DNA of 64,000 bases from Pectobacterium sp. A5351. GTDB taxonomy: Bacteria; Pseudomonadota; Gammaproteobacteria; Enterobacterales; Enterobacteriaceae. Under the pieces are notes generated by a model. The model had not been told where the DNA came from and did not search any database. It saw only the letters and a program-made list of their open reading frames with translations. Shown piece after piece: positions 44,154 to 53,504 of this stretch. The first letter of the stretch is position 1. The number at the start of each line of letters is the position of its first letter. The stretch lies in NCBI RefSeq assembly GCF_028335745.1, contig NZ_CP116477.1, forward strand, positions 2,232,001-2,296,000, read 5' to 3'. The translations under genes were made by a program, and so were the position numbers.

Positions 44154-44873
44154 ATGGAAAACACGATCATTCCTCTTCAGGCGCGCCAGCAACGCGGTAA
44201 TTTGCCGTCGCTGGGGGAACCTTATGGAAAATCGCTGCTGGGCGCACCGCTGCTGTATTTCCCCGCCGAGTTAGCGGCCTCGGAGAGCGGGCTGATTATT
44301 GCCGGAACGCACGGTGATGAAACCGCAGCGGTAGTCGCGCTTTCCTGCGCGCTGCGAACGCTCTTTTCGGGGCAGCGTCGCCATCATGTGGTTCTTGCGG
44401 TGAATCCGGATGGTTGTCAGTTGGGCCTGCGCGCTAACGCTAACGGCGTCGATCTCAATCGTAATTTTCCTGCCAGTAACTGGCAGCCGGGAAAGACAGT
44501 ATACCGCTGGAATAGCGCCGCAGATGAACGCGATGTCGAGTTATCCACGGGTGAAACCGCAGGTTCAGAACCGGAAACGAAAGCCCTTTGCACATTGATT
44601 GAGAAACTTAATCCTCGCTGGGTTGTCTCTTTTCATGAGCCACTCGCCTGCATTGAAGATCCGCATCGTTCCGAACTGGGTCGATGGTTGGCGCAGCAGT
44701 GCGAGCTGCCGTTAGTGTCGAGTGTCGGTTACGACACACCAGGATCGTTCGGAAGTTGGTGCGCCGATCGTTCGCTCCACTGCATTACCGCTGAGCTGCC
44801 GCCGATCTCGGCAGATGCCGCCAGCGAATGCTACCTGAAAGCGATGGTTGCGTTGCTAAGCCAGCAATTTTAA
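44154..44873 (+). CDS. mpaA: MpaA, murein tripeptide amidase
   Basis: A 239-residue M14 carboxypeptidase-like enzyme. The start at 44154 matches the known length; the frame is open further upstream. Zinc ligands are visible in GTHGDET (HxxE) and SFHEP; the catalytic Glu region is CITAELPP. It removes meso-diaminopimelate from murein tripeptide in the cytosol. Confidence 0.9.
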   Translation: MENTIIPLQARQQRGNLPSLGEPYGKSLLGAPLLYFPAELAASESGLIIAGTHGDETAAVVALSCALRTLFSGQRRHHVVLAVNPDGCQLGLRANANGVDLNRNFPASNWQPGKTVYRWNSAADERDVELSTGETAGSEPETKALCTLIEKLNPRWVVSFHEPLACIEDPHRSELGRWLAQQCELPLVSSVGYDTPGSFGSWCADRSLHCITAELPPISADAASECYLKAMVALLSQQF

Positions 44874-44952
44874 TCGTAATTTTTATACCAATGTTGCTAA
44901 TGTTGCCCTAAACTGAGCAGCGTGTTAATCACCTGTAATTAAGGACGCAAAC

Positions 44953-45456
44953 ATGTCACAGAACGTACATTTTCAAGGCAATCCTGTGCCAGTAGCAGGG
45001 TCATTTCCAGCTAAAGGAAGCAAAGCCCCGGCATTTACGCTGGTGGCTAAAGATCTGTCAGATACCCCGCTCAGCAACTATGCTGGCAAGCGCAAAATCC
45101 TGAACATTTTCCCAAGCATCGATACCGGTGTTTGTGCCGCGTCCGTGCGCAAATTCAACCAGTTGGGTTCTGAGCTGGATAACACTGTTGTTCTGTGTAT
45201 CTCTTCCGACCTGCCGTTCGCGCAGTCCCGTTTTTGCGGTGCGGAAGGTCTGAACAACGTCGTTGTGCTATCTACCCTGCGTGGCGGTGAGTTTAAAGAA
45301 CACTATGGTGTTGCTATCGCCGATGGCGCGCTGAAAGGCCTGACCGCTCGCGCGGTTGTCGTACTGGATGAAAACGACAACGTGCTGCATAGCGAACTGG
45401 TGAACGAAATCACCACTGAACCAGATTATGACGCTGCACTGGCTGTTCTGAAATAA
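44953..45456 (+). CDS. tpx: Tpx, lipid hydroperoxide-reducing thiol peroxidase
   Basis: A 167-residue atypical 2-Cys peroxiredoxin. The peroxidatic Cys lies in [14 protein letters not shown] and the resolving Cys in [20 protein letters not shown] precedes the start. A strong terminator follows at 45494. Confidence 0.97.
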   Translation: MSQNVHFQGNPVPVAGSFPAKGSKAPAFTLVAKDLSDTPLSNYAGKRKILNIFPSIDTGVCAASVRKFNQLGSELDNTVVLCISSDLPFAQSRFCGAEGLNNVVVLSTLRGGEFKEHYGVAIADGALKGLTARAVVVLDENDNVLHSELVNEITTEPDYDAALAVLK

Positions 45457-45493
45457 GCGACGCTGACAGCGACACACATTGTCAGTATTGAAG

Positions 45494-45520
45494 AAACGGC
45501 TGCACAAGCAGCCGTTTTGT
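45494..45520 (+). terminator. Terminator of tpx (twin of 49617-49642)
   Basis: AAACGGCTGC, loop ACAA, GCAGCCGTTTT. The hairpin and the following GTTAT are the same as after the RTX-like gene at 49617, except for the loop (TTGC there). Confidence 0.92.
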
Positions 45521-45826
45521 TATCTTAATATCTATCGATTTCCCATACATATAATTGGGTTACTCTGTTAATCACCTTGTATCTATTTGAACATGAATTT
45601 TTATTAATGATTTATTTCATCATGCTTATGATATGAAGGTATCTGTTTTTTGATACTCACCATCTTATATAGACTTTTTCGCCACGTTCTGGCGTTTTCA
45701 TCACGACAAGTACGATGCCAATAATAACTACTATTTTCTGTATGGAATAATGGACATGGTAAAGAGAAAGTAATTGCACCATAACTAACGCTGATATGTT
45801 AGTGCTATTCACAGGAGTGATGACTG
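45521..45826. other. AT-rich intergenic region before the cassette genes
   Basis: About 300 bp, clearly AT-richer than the tpx side, without a recognisable gene. It presumably carries the promoter of the two secreted-protein genes and the RTX-like gene. Confidence 0.5.
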
Positions 45827-46600
45827 TTGAAAATATTATTATTTTCCCTTCAAATAGCCGCTTTATTTTCAGGCCTCGCTTTTAGCCAGAGCAGTGAAGC
45901 GGCATTCACGTTTGATCCACTGAAATGCCGCGCATCGGACCCAGAAGGCAAAGCCTATGTTGCCCTACGTGATACGGTGTTCCACATCTCTATCGACCAG
46001 CTTAGTATTTTGCACGACCCTGTTTTACGCGATGGTGAAACCCTACCACTCCCGCCCGATCCTAGCGAGCCTCTCGGGTGTAAAGGCAATCCGCTCAGCC
46101 AGCAAAGTTTATTGTTCAGCCGCAATTTCAATGGAAAGCTGGGAGACCGTCCTGACTGGCCCAAAGCCTGGCCGTTACGAAAATTTCAGCTATTCAGCTC
46201 AACGCCGGATCATTGGGGACTTCATCTAGACGAACGCCATGACAAAATGTGTGAAAATCGCTTAAAACAGACAGGGCTGGTTCCCCACATGACAGCCTGT
46301 TTATTTGAGAAGAATCCTGCACGCCCGGATCGATATGACGTAGAAGAAGCAGGAAGCTGGCTTATTGATCCAGAGGTATATTCAGCCCCTTTTAATAAGA
46401 AACTCGCTATTTTTTGTATGTTTGCCATTTCTGGAGGAACCGACTGCGAAGTCGGTTATAAAATTTTCCCTACGGTGAATCTTCACTATGAATTTAGCCC
46501 TAAGGTATTACCGCTGACCGAAGTTATTAACTTTGATAAACATCTGAGAAGTGAACTGGAAAAAGCCGTGGTTAAAGATTACCCCTGGAAGAAGATGTGA
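45827..46600 (+). CDS. Secreted cysteine-containing protein of unknown function, copy 1
   Basis: A TTG start nine bases after AGGAG gives 257 residues with a signal peptide (LFSLQIAALFSGLAFSQSSEA-AF). The mature part has six cysteines (KC, GCKG, KMCE, TACL, IFC, DCEV), all kept in copy 2, so three disulfides in the periplasm or outside are likely. No known domain is recognised. It is the first of three genes in the AT-rich cassette between tpx and tyrR. The product may be a secreted effector or a periplasmic partner of the RTX-like protein; neither is shown by the sequence. Confidence 0.75.
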   Translation: MKILLFSLQIAALFSGLAFSQSSEAAFTFDPLKCRASDPEGKAYVALRDTVFHISIDQLSILHDPVLRDGETLPLPPDPSEPLGCKGNPLSQQSLLFSRNFNGKLGDRPDWPKAWPLRKFQLFSSTPDHWGLHLDERHDKMCENRLKQTGLVPHMTACLFEKNPARPDRYDVEEAGSWLIDPEVYSAPFNKKLAIFCMFAISGGTDCEVGYKIFPTVNLHYEFSPKVLPLTEVINFDKHLRSELEKAVVKDYPWKKM

Positions 46601-46661
46601 ATAAACCGCTCTACCATCAATCACACGGATATATGAACACTATTCACAGGAGTGATGACTG

Positions 46662-47441
46662 TTGAGAACATTATTATTTTCCCTTCAAATAGCCGCTTTA
46701 TTTTCAGGCCTCGCTTTTAGCCAGAGCAGTGAAGCGGCATTCACGTTTGATCCACTGAAATGCCACGCACCGGACCCAGAAGGCAAAGCCTATGTTGCCC
46801 TACGTGATACGGTATTCCATATCGCTATCGACCAGCTCAGCATCCTACACGACCCTGTTTTACGCGATGGTGAAACCCTGCCACTCCCGCCCGATCCTAG
46901 CGAGCCTCTCGGGTGTAAAGGCAACCCGCTCAGTCAGCAAAGTTTATTGTTCAGCCGCAATTTCAACGGAAAGCTGGGAGACCGTCCTGACTGGCCCAAA
47001 GCCTGGCCGTTACGAAAATTTCAGCTATTCAGCTCAACGCCGGATCATTGGGGATTTCGGTTACACATGCTCTACGACAAAATGTGTGAAACGCGGCCAA
47101 AACAGACAGGACTGATTCCTAACATGACGGCCTGTTTATATGAGAAAAACCCTGCACGCCCGGATCGATATGATGTGGAAGAAGCGGGAAGCTGGCTGAT
47201 TGATCCTGAGATATATTCCGCCCCTTTTAATCAGAGACTCGCTATTTTTTGTGGGTTTGCCATCTCTGGAGGAACCGACTGCGAAGTAGGCTATAAAATC
47301 TTCCCTACGGTGAACCTTCGATATGAATTTAAACCCAAAGAATTTCCGCTGACTGAAGTTATTAACTTTGATAAGCATCTAAGAATAGAACTGGAAAAAG
47401 CCGTGGTTAAAGATTACCCCTGGAAGAAGAACACTCCCTAA
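46662..47441 (+). CDS. Secreted cysteine-containing protein of unknown function, copy 2
   Basis: A tandem duplicate of the gene at 45827, 259 residues, with the same TTG start and the same upstream bases (CACAGGAGTGATGACTG). The first 400 or so bases are nearly identical. Differences cluster in the segment after SSTPDHWG (LHLDERHDK against FRLHMLYDK) and in the C-terminal third. All six cysteines are kept. Stronger divergence in one surface stretch would fit a binding-specificity region, which is inference. Confidence 0.75.
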   Translation: MRTLLFSLQIAALFSGLAFSQSSEAAFTFDPLKCHAPDPEGKAYVALRDTVFHIAIDQLSILHDPVLRDGETLPLPPDPSEPLGCKGNPLSQQSLLFSRNFNGKLGDRPDWPKAWPLRKFQLFSSTPDHWGFRLHMLYDKMCETRPKQTGLIPNMTACLYEKNPARPDRYDVEEAGSWLIDPEIYSAPFNQRLAIFCGFAISGGTDCEVGYKIFPTVNLRYEFKPKEFPLTEVINFDKHLRIELEKAVVKDYPWKKNTP

Positions 47442-47471
47442 TTTAATCTTGTATAATATGGAGATGAATAT

Positions 47472-49592
47472 ATGGCGATTACCTATGAATATCATTACGG
47501 AAATGGCGGATTTATTTTATCAAAATCACAACAAGCAGAACTTGAAACATTACTGATTAAACAACTAGCGCTGGCTGGTACAGGAGCAAAATCGCTCGCC
47601 GTCCCACTATATGATAAAATCCTCAGCTATCTTCCTGTACCCGATATAAATGTAGGTGAATACTTCAAGGTATATACCTGGTTACAAGGAGCCCGTGAAG
47701 TTAATAATGATTCGAGCGTCTACTCTGTTTTTATTAGAAATTACACCGAAATACAGTATGAATTACGTTATGGAGAATTAAGCGAACTCGAGTTAAGTAT
47801 ACTTGATAATAAAATTAATGAGGCATCAAACAATATAGGGTTTGAGTTGGTTAGAAATATACTTAATCACAATGGCTTACTTCCCGGATTAGAAGGGCTA
47901 GGTGTATTAGATGGTGGTGAAGCTGCCAGAAAGGTATTTCAAGGTGACATCTATCCAGAAGGTGACTTTACCGGCTGGGCTGGCACAATGCTTTTCCCTT
48001 TTTTGGGTTATGATCGGTTTTATGAGGAGTGGTTATTAACCACAGAAGAAATTAATGCAGAAATCCGTACGGGGAGTGGTATTGTCGATCGTATCATAAA
48101 AGAGCATAGCGGCACTTATGACTTGATTGCCGCATTGCAGGCTAACCAGGAAACCATTGATAGTTATAATTTACTAGAATCTATTTATGCCGTTATTCGC
48201 AGCTTTGAAAATGTCGATAAATCACAGCAAGAAATTATCGAACAAACCAATAATTTTATTAGCACAGCCTACGCGCTGCCAGCCGATCATCCGTTTTTAG
48301 CCGGTAATAAATTACCTTATGATAAAGTCTTATTTCAAACTACAAATTTAGGATTCTCATCAGGTAGTCAAGGCGATGATGATTATAAGGATTTTTGGAT
48401 AGGTGACAGAGCAAACTATCTTAATTACATCGTGCATGCCGGTATAGGAAATGACAATATCCTTGGTGTCCCTACGACTTATTTAGGTCTAATTCCTGGC
48501 AGTGCGCTGGTTGATGGTGGGCCAGGTTACGACACTTTATCCTATCATGCGACTCGTGATGGTGGAGATAACGCAGTCCCCCTTAAACTCAGTATTAGCT
48601 TTGAGAAAATAGATAGCGCTTTATACAACTGGAGATTCTCTATCGATAAATCACCCACTGAAGGATATAGTATTTATAAAGGGCATGATTATGCTTATAG
48701 CGTCGAGAAAGTCGAAGGGACAAATAACTCTGACACTATTATCATAAAAGAACTCCCTATATCTACTGAAAATATCATCGTGGACTTATTAGAGTCTAAG
48801 ACTGGATATGGCGATACGATTGACCTTTCCCATATAAATCATGGCGTAGAGCTTTCATTAGTCGGTAATGAAGTGGTCTTTCCCTTTGAAGGTGAGGGTA
48901 ACGGATCCCTGACAATCAGGAATATGGAGAACATTATTGGCACATCATTTGATGATGTATTATACGGTAATGGTGGCAGTAATATTATTGTTGGTGGAAG
49001 AGGTGATAATATTATTTACGGTAACGGAGGGGCGGATAAATTTGTTATCACTCAAGGCGTAAATACCATAAAAGATGCCGATAGTGATGATAAACTGTAC
49101 ATTAATCTCTCTTCTATAAATCAGTTAACTAACCAAAGAGACCTCGGTATAGAATTAAAAGGTGGATTTATTATTCGTAGTAGCTCCCCCAATCCCGGAG
49201 GAGAAGTAATACTTCAAGACGGTGATACCGCTGTGTTTTATCCTGCGATCCCTAATCCGATGAATTTTTCGCCTGCGCTTGGAGGAAGCAGAAATATGAT
49301 TGATGAAACGCTGGGCGATCAATTCATTGTCCGTTACACCTTGTCAGGGTCGACACTCTTCGTATCGGCTTCTTTTGCTAACCTGGATCCCGCAGAAGCC
49401 ATTATTGAAAATTACGATGCTGGCGATCTGGGTCTGAAATTTAAATCGCTCGTTGTTCCTAACTATTCCAATGCTGCAGCTTCACATGCCAGTAATATGG
49501 ATCAGTTAGTTGACCAATACGTTCAATTACACTCAGAGATGATTACAGATCGTTTCACTCTCCCTACCTCTGCTGATTTATGGTATGCCTGA
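47472..49592 (+). CDS. RTX-like calcium-binding repeat protein
   Basis: A 706-residue protein without a signal peptide. The N-terminal about 310 residues are of unknown fold. Calcium-binding nonapeptide-type repeats then appear in two places: near GDDDYKDFWIGDRANYLNYIVHAGIGNDNI/LVDGGPGYDTL, and as a clear block at about residues 495-525 (YGNGGSNIIVGGRGDNIIYGNGGADKF). The last residues are not an obvious type I secretion signal but are polar with LPTSADLWYA. Its codons and base content are AT-rich compared with tpx and tyrR, suggesting transfer. It starts 31 bp after the second secreted-protein gene, so the three are likely one operon. No type I exporter genes are in the window. Confidence 0.75.
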   Translation: MAITYEYHYGNGGFILSKSQQAELETLLIKQLALAGTGAKSLAVPLYDKILSYLPVPDINVGEYFKVYTWLQGAREVNNDSSVYSVFIRNYTEIQYELRYGELSELELSILDNKINEASNNIGFELVRNILNHNGLLPGLEGLGVLDGGEAARKVFQGDIYPEGDFTGWAGTMLFPFLGYDRFYEEWLLTTEEINAEIRTGSGIVDRIIKEHSGTYDLIAALQANQETIDSYNLLESIYAVIRSFENVDKSQQEIIEQTNNFISTAYALPADHPFLAGNKLPYDKVLFQTTNLGFSSGSQGDDDYKDFWIGDRANYLNYIVHAGIGNDNILGVPTTYLGLIPGSALVDGGPGYDTLSYHATRDGGDNAVPLKLSISFEKIDSALYNWRFSIDKSPTEGYSIYKGHDYAYSVEKVEGTNNSDTIIIKELPISTENIIVDLLESKTGYGDTIDLSHINHGVELSLVGNEVVFPFEGEGNGSLTIRNMENIIGTSFDDVLYGNGGSNIIVGGRGDNIIYGNGGADKFVITQGVNTIKDADSDDKLYINLSSINQLTNQRDLGIELKGGFIIRSSSPNPGGEVILQDGDTAVFYPAIPNPMNFSPALGGSRNMIDETLGDQFIVRYTLSGSTLFVSASFANLDPAEAIIENYDAGDLGLKFKSLVVPNYSNAAASHASNMDQLVDQYVQLHSEMITDRFTLPTSADLWYA

Positions 49593-49616
49593 GACTGATA
49601 TCCTTCTAATCATAAC

Positions 49617-49642
49617 AAAACGGCTGCTTGCGCAGCCGTTTT
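49617..49642. terminator. Bidirectional terminator between RTX-like gene and tyrR
   Basis: AAAACGGCTGC, loop TTGC, GCAGCCGTTTT is A-rich before and T-rich after on both strands, so it can serve both convergent genes. It is a near copy of the tpx terminator at 45494. Confidence 0.9.
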
Positions 49643-49647
49643 GTTAT

Positions 49648-51219
49648 TTACTCCTCGTCGTCCCCCGCCGCTTTGCGTTGGCTGAGTCCATATTCCCGTA
49701 GTTTGTTGGCTATCGCCGTGTGCGATACCCCTAACCGCTTCGCCAATTTACGCGTACTTGGATAAGATTGATAAAGGCGGGTCAACACGGAGCGTTCGAA
49801 ACGCTTGTTGATGTCATCCAGCGAGCCGTCAAGCAGGGTTTCATCCTGTGGCGCATCAATCGAAAACGCCGGGAGATCGATGTCCTGCATATGCAGCTCG
49901 TTGCCTTCCAACTGCGTTAGCGCCCGATAAATGGTATTCCTCAACTGCCGAACGTTGCCCGGCCAGCCGTACTGCGGCAGGAAATGTTCCACATCGGCCG
50001 CCAGTTTAGGCCGTGAAATCCCCTGTTCATCGGCAAAACGCGCCACAAAGAGCTCGGTCAGCGGCATAATGTCCGCCGGACGCTCGCGCAGCGGCGGTAG
50101 CATTAGTGTAAGCACATTCAGGCGATAATAAAGGTCCTCCCGGAACTCACCGCGCTGAACCAGCTCCAACAAATTTTTCTTGGTCGCGCAAATCACCCGC
50201 ACGTCGACATGGACTTCATGATCTTCACCTACCCGGCGAAATGTCCCGTCATTCAGGAAACGCAGCAGTTTAGTCTGCATTTGCGCCGACATTTCACCGA
50301 CTTCATCTAACAGAACCGAACCGCCGTTAGCCTGCTCAAAGAACCCTTTCTTGCCTTCCTGCGCGTTGAGATATGCGCCGGGCGCATGGCCGAACAGTTC
50401 ACTTTCCATCACGTCATCGGGTAACGCCGCGCAGTTCAGCGCCAGGAAAGGATTCTTGCCACGTGGTCCGCGCAGATGGCACGCACGCGCCAGCATATCT
50501 TTGCCGGTCCCCGTGTCGCCGACAATCAGCAGCGGCGCGTCCAGCATTGCCAGCTTGCGCGCCTGCTCAACCACCTGACGCATTTTCGGGCTAACGGCAA
50601 CGATATGATCGAATTCATTCTCATCGTTTACGGTGAGATTCTGTAACTGCCGTCCCATGCGGGCGGCCGATTTGAGCATCACCAGCGCCCCCGCCGTGGC
50701 GGCTTTGCCGGCATCATCTTCCAGACGGACCGGCGTCATTTCCAGCAAGAAATCCTGACCGCGAATCACGACGCGCTCGGCGACGACGGTGCTACTCTTT
50801 TCCAACCAGCTGGCGAAATTAAAACCAGGAATCATACTGCCAATCGTCAAATCGCTGATGGTCTCTGCCGATTGTTCAAACAGCGCCAGCGCGGCGGGGT
50901 TAAACAGCTCCGGCTTCCCTTTCATATCCAACGAGAATACCGGTTCCGGCATGGATTCCAGCAGCGCATTCAGCGCCCGATGCTCGCGCTCAGACGGCAT
51001 AAATGCGACGGTGCGCACATCGCTAACGCTTTCAATGCGGCGGATGTCTGTCATCAGCAGGCGAAAAGCATCAAAATCGAGCGTAGCAAAATTGAGGTAA
51101 ATACGGCCAATGGTGGCAATTTCGATGCCGCGTAAATCAATATTGCGTGACGCAAGCAGATCTAACAGTTCACGGACCATACCAATGCGGTCTTCACAAA
51201 TTACTTCCAGATGCATCAA
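49648..51219 (-). CDS. tyrR: TyrR, aromatic amino acid regulator
   Basis: A 523-residue protein: ACT domain at the start (LEVICEDRIGMVRELLDLLASRNIDLRGIE), a PAS domain (EPVFSLDMKGKPELFNPAALALF), then an AAA+ domain with Walker A VGDTGTGKD and Walker B GSVLLDEVGEM. The sigma-54 loop is altered (GHAPGAYLNA in place of GAFTGA), as expected of TyrR, which works with sigma-70. A C-terminal HTH (STRKLAKRLGVSHTAIANKL) follows. It controls aromatic amino acid synthesis and transport with Tyr, Phe or Trp. Confidence 0.96.
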   Translation of the reverse strand: MMHLEVICEDRIGMVRELLDLLASRNIDLRGIEIATIGRIYLNFATLDFDAFRLLMTDIRRIESVSDVRTVAFMPSEREHRALNALLESMPEPVFSLDMKGKPELFNPAALALFEQSAETISDLTIGSMIPGFNFASWLEKSSTVVAERVVIRGQDFLLEMTPVRLEDDAGKAATAGALVMLKSAARMGRQLQNLTVNDENEFDHIVAVSPKMRQVVEQARKLAMLDAPLLIVGDTGTGKDMLARACHLRGPRGKNPFLALNCAALPDDVMESELFGHAPGAYLNAQEGKKGFFEQANGGSVLLDEVGEMSAQMQTKLLRFLNDGTFRRVGEDHEVHVDVRVICATKKNLLELVQRGEFREDLYYRLNVLTLMLPPLRERPADIMPLTELFVARFADEQGISRPKLAADVEHFLPQYGWPGNVRQLRNTIYRALTQLEGNELHMQDIDLPAFSIDAPQDETLLDGSLDDINKRFERSVLTRLYQSYPSTRKLAKRLGVSHTAIANKLREYGLSQRKAAGDDEE

Positions 51220-51351
51220 CGGCTACCTTCTTCAAGAGACACGATTGGGCTATTGCTGCTGATAATACCCTTTCGTTTGCACCGGATGAAGTAAGGTGGC
51301 AGCAAAAGTTGACACATCTGTACGTTTTTTCCACTCAATAGCGAAACGGGA

Positions 51352-52319
51352 TTATGGCAGCGGCGTCGTTGCCATTGCCACAATGGTGCGGATGCCTTCC
51401 AGATAGTTACCGAGACGTAAATTCTCATCAAAACTATGCTGATTATTATCGGCATTCACCAGAGGAACGATGACGTAAGGCACTTTTAGCACGCTGACCG
51501 CCCCGCTCATTGGCAACGTTCCGCCCATCATACGGTTCTTCTCCGGTGCGCCGCCGCGTTCGCACCGAAAACCGTCATATCGATTTGGATAGAGCCACGA
51601 TTGCCGAAGTTGATGCCAGGCTTATTGCTGGACGGCATCGCGCCGTCATAAATCACCATCCCATCACTTTTCAGCAACGTCAGATGATCGGCCATCACCG
51701 TCGTCAGACCGGGCGACCCTTTTTCCTCTTCGGAATCCAGCAGCACCTTGATGTTGACGGCAGGTTCAACGCCTTTATCTTTCATCGCGTCCACGGCGGC
51801 GAGAAACATTGCGATCGGTCCTTTATCATCGGCCGATGCCCGGGCGAAGAGACGCCATTCCGGGTTGATATCGCCTTTCAGAAGACGCGATTCGGGCAGT
51901 GTTTGCCATTTGCCCGCGGCATCTTTTTCTTTCAATACGGGCTGCCACGGCGGTGTTTGCCATTCAGCGGGATTCACGGGCTGTCCGTCAAAATGCATGT
52001 AGAACAAGATAGTTTTACGATCGGCTCTTGGCGTACCCAGCTCAGCATAAACCAGCGGCTTGTCACCATTCGTTAGCTGCTGCGTGGTGAAGCCCCGCTT
52101 CTGAAAGGCTTTTTCCAGCCAGTCAGCATTGCGCTGGATATCCGCAGGCACGGCGGCATCATTGGGCAGAGTGAGTAATTCGAGATATTCGGGGAAGCTG
52201 TGTTGCGCGTAACGCTCAGCCTCGGCAGAGGCCAGCACCAGCTGTGCGCTGGCAGGTAAACAGAGAATAGTGGCCGACAGCGACAGCGCCGCCAGCGTCA
52301 ATTTTTTACCGGGAATCAT
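51352..52319 (-). pseudogene. Secreted M20 metallopeptidase, internally deleted
   Basis: The first 255 or so residues are intact: signal peptide (LTLAALSLSATILCLPASA), FYMHFDGQPVN, ARASADDKGPIAMF and LLDSEEEKGSPG metal motifs. After FGANAAAHR the frame shifts and soon stops. In another frame downstream the natural C-terminus is found (RMMGGTLPMSGAVSVLK, VPLVNADNNQHSFDENLRLG, to a TAA at 51352-51354). About 150 residues of the dimerisation lid domain are missing between them. This is a deletion plus frameshift, so no active enzyme is expected. Confidence 0.87.
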
Positions 52320-52460
52320 AAAAACATCCTGTTATATAGCGATGAGGAGTTTTTATCCTACACACGATTCTGTCATAGCGGTACTCACAGAACACAGTCT
52401 GTATTTCTTGCCGGACAATGAAAAATATGACGAAGGCGCACGCTGCGCGCCTTTGTTTCC

Positions 52461-53504
52461 CTAACGCCCTTTTTGCAGCGTTTCTTTCACCTGACCAATC
52501 AGCTCGCGGCGGAAATCACCCAGGCGCGGTTTGTCATCCAGCCACGGCAGCGGGCGGCACAGTTCCATCGCCTTAATACCCAGCCGTGCGGTCAGCAACC
52601 CTGCACCAATGCCCTGTGCGGCACGGGTTGATAGTCGTGCCGCAAGATCCTGCGACATCCAGTCCATACCAATTTCCCGCACCAGTTCCGATGCGCCAGC
52701 AAACGCGATATTGACCAGCACCAGCCGGAACAGGCGAATGCGACTGAAATAGCCGAGTTCTATGCCGTACAGCGCAGCAATACGATTAATCAGACGCAGG
52801 TTGCGCCAGGCGATAAAGGCCATATCCACCAGCGCCAGCGGGCTGACGGCGATCATCAAGGTCGATTCCGCCGCCGAACGGCTGATTTCACGCCGTGCCT
52901 GCGTGTCGAGTACGGGCTGAACCAGACGTGCATAAAGCTCCAGCACTTCGCGGTCGTTGTGGGTTTCATGGAGTGAAGCCTGCCAGCGTTGTATCGCCGG
53001 ATGGCCGCTATCCAGCCCTGCCTGACGCGCCAGCTTTTCACAGAATTCGCGCCCCCGCCCCACGCCGTGGCTGTGTAGCAGATCGCGGGCCACATCACGC
53101 TCTTCCGCGCGTTCCCGTAAGCGATAGAGCCGTCGCCACTCGACGGCCAGAGAACCGACGCCCGCCGCGATAATCAGGCTACCCGCGGTAATACCGCCTA
53201 ACGCGATCCAATCTTGCTGCACCCAGGCGTTGTGCAATGACTGCACGCCCTGTGCCAGTGCGCTAACGCCAAACAGCCCTATTCCTGCCATCACCATACG
53301 CCGCCACAGGCTGCGTTTCGGGCGCAGCGCCGCGCTGACGGCCTCTTCCGCGATGCCTTCTTCCGGTACTTCTTCTTCGCGGCTGATAGGGGAAAATGGC
53401 GTACCGCTCTGCTCGTCAAAGGCTAATCCGGCACGCAATTGCGGTTGCGGCTCTTGCGGTAAAGCCTCATCGAATGTGACGCGGGGTTTCAGTGGTTCGC
53501 TCAT
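52461..53504 (-). CDS. ycjF: YcjF, DUF697 inner-membrane protein
   Basis: A 347-residue protein with two membrane segments around residues 70-120 ([41 protein letters not shown]), then the DUF697 domain. It overlaps the ycjX stop by four bases. In E. coli ycjXF belongs to the stress-responsive psp regulon; no psp genes are seen here. Function is not well defined. Confidence 0.92.
   Translation of the reverse strand: MSEPLKPRVTFDEALPQEPQPQLRAGLAFDEQSGTPFSPISREEEVPEEGIAEEAVSAALRPKRSLWRRMVMAGIGLFGVSALAQGVQSLHNAWVQQDWIALGGITAGSLIIAAGVGSLAVEWRRLYRLRERAEERDVARDLLHSHGVGRGREFCEKLARQAGLDSGHPAIQRWQASLHETHNDREVLELYARLVQPVLDTQARREISRSAAESTLMIAVSPLALVDMAFIAWRNLRLINRIAALYGIELGYFSRIRLFRLVLVNIAFAGASELVREIGMDWMSQDLAARLSTRAAQGIGAGLLTARLGIKAMELCRPLPWLDDKPRLGDFRRELIGQVKETLQKGR

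Noticed and set aside
45820..45888. ATG two bases after AGGAG as the start of the first secreted-protein gene
   Set aside because: It gives a 22-codon frame that stops. The TTG at 45827 opens the signal-peptide frame, and the same layout is repeated in copy 2.
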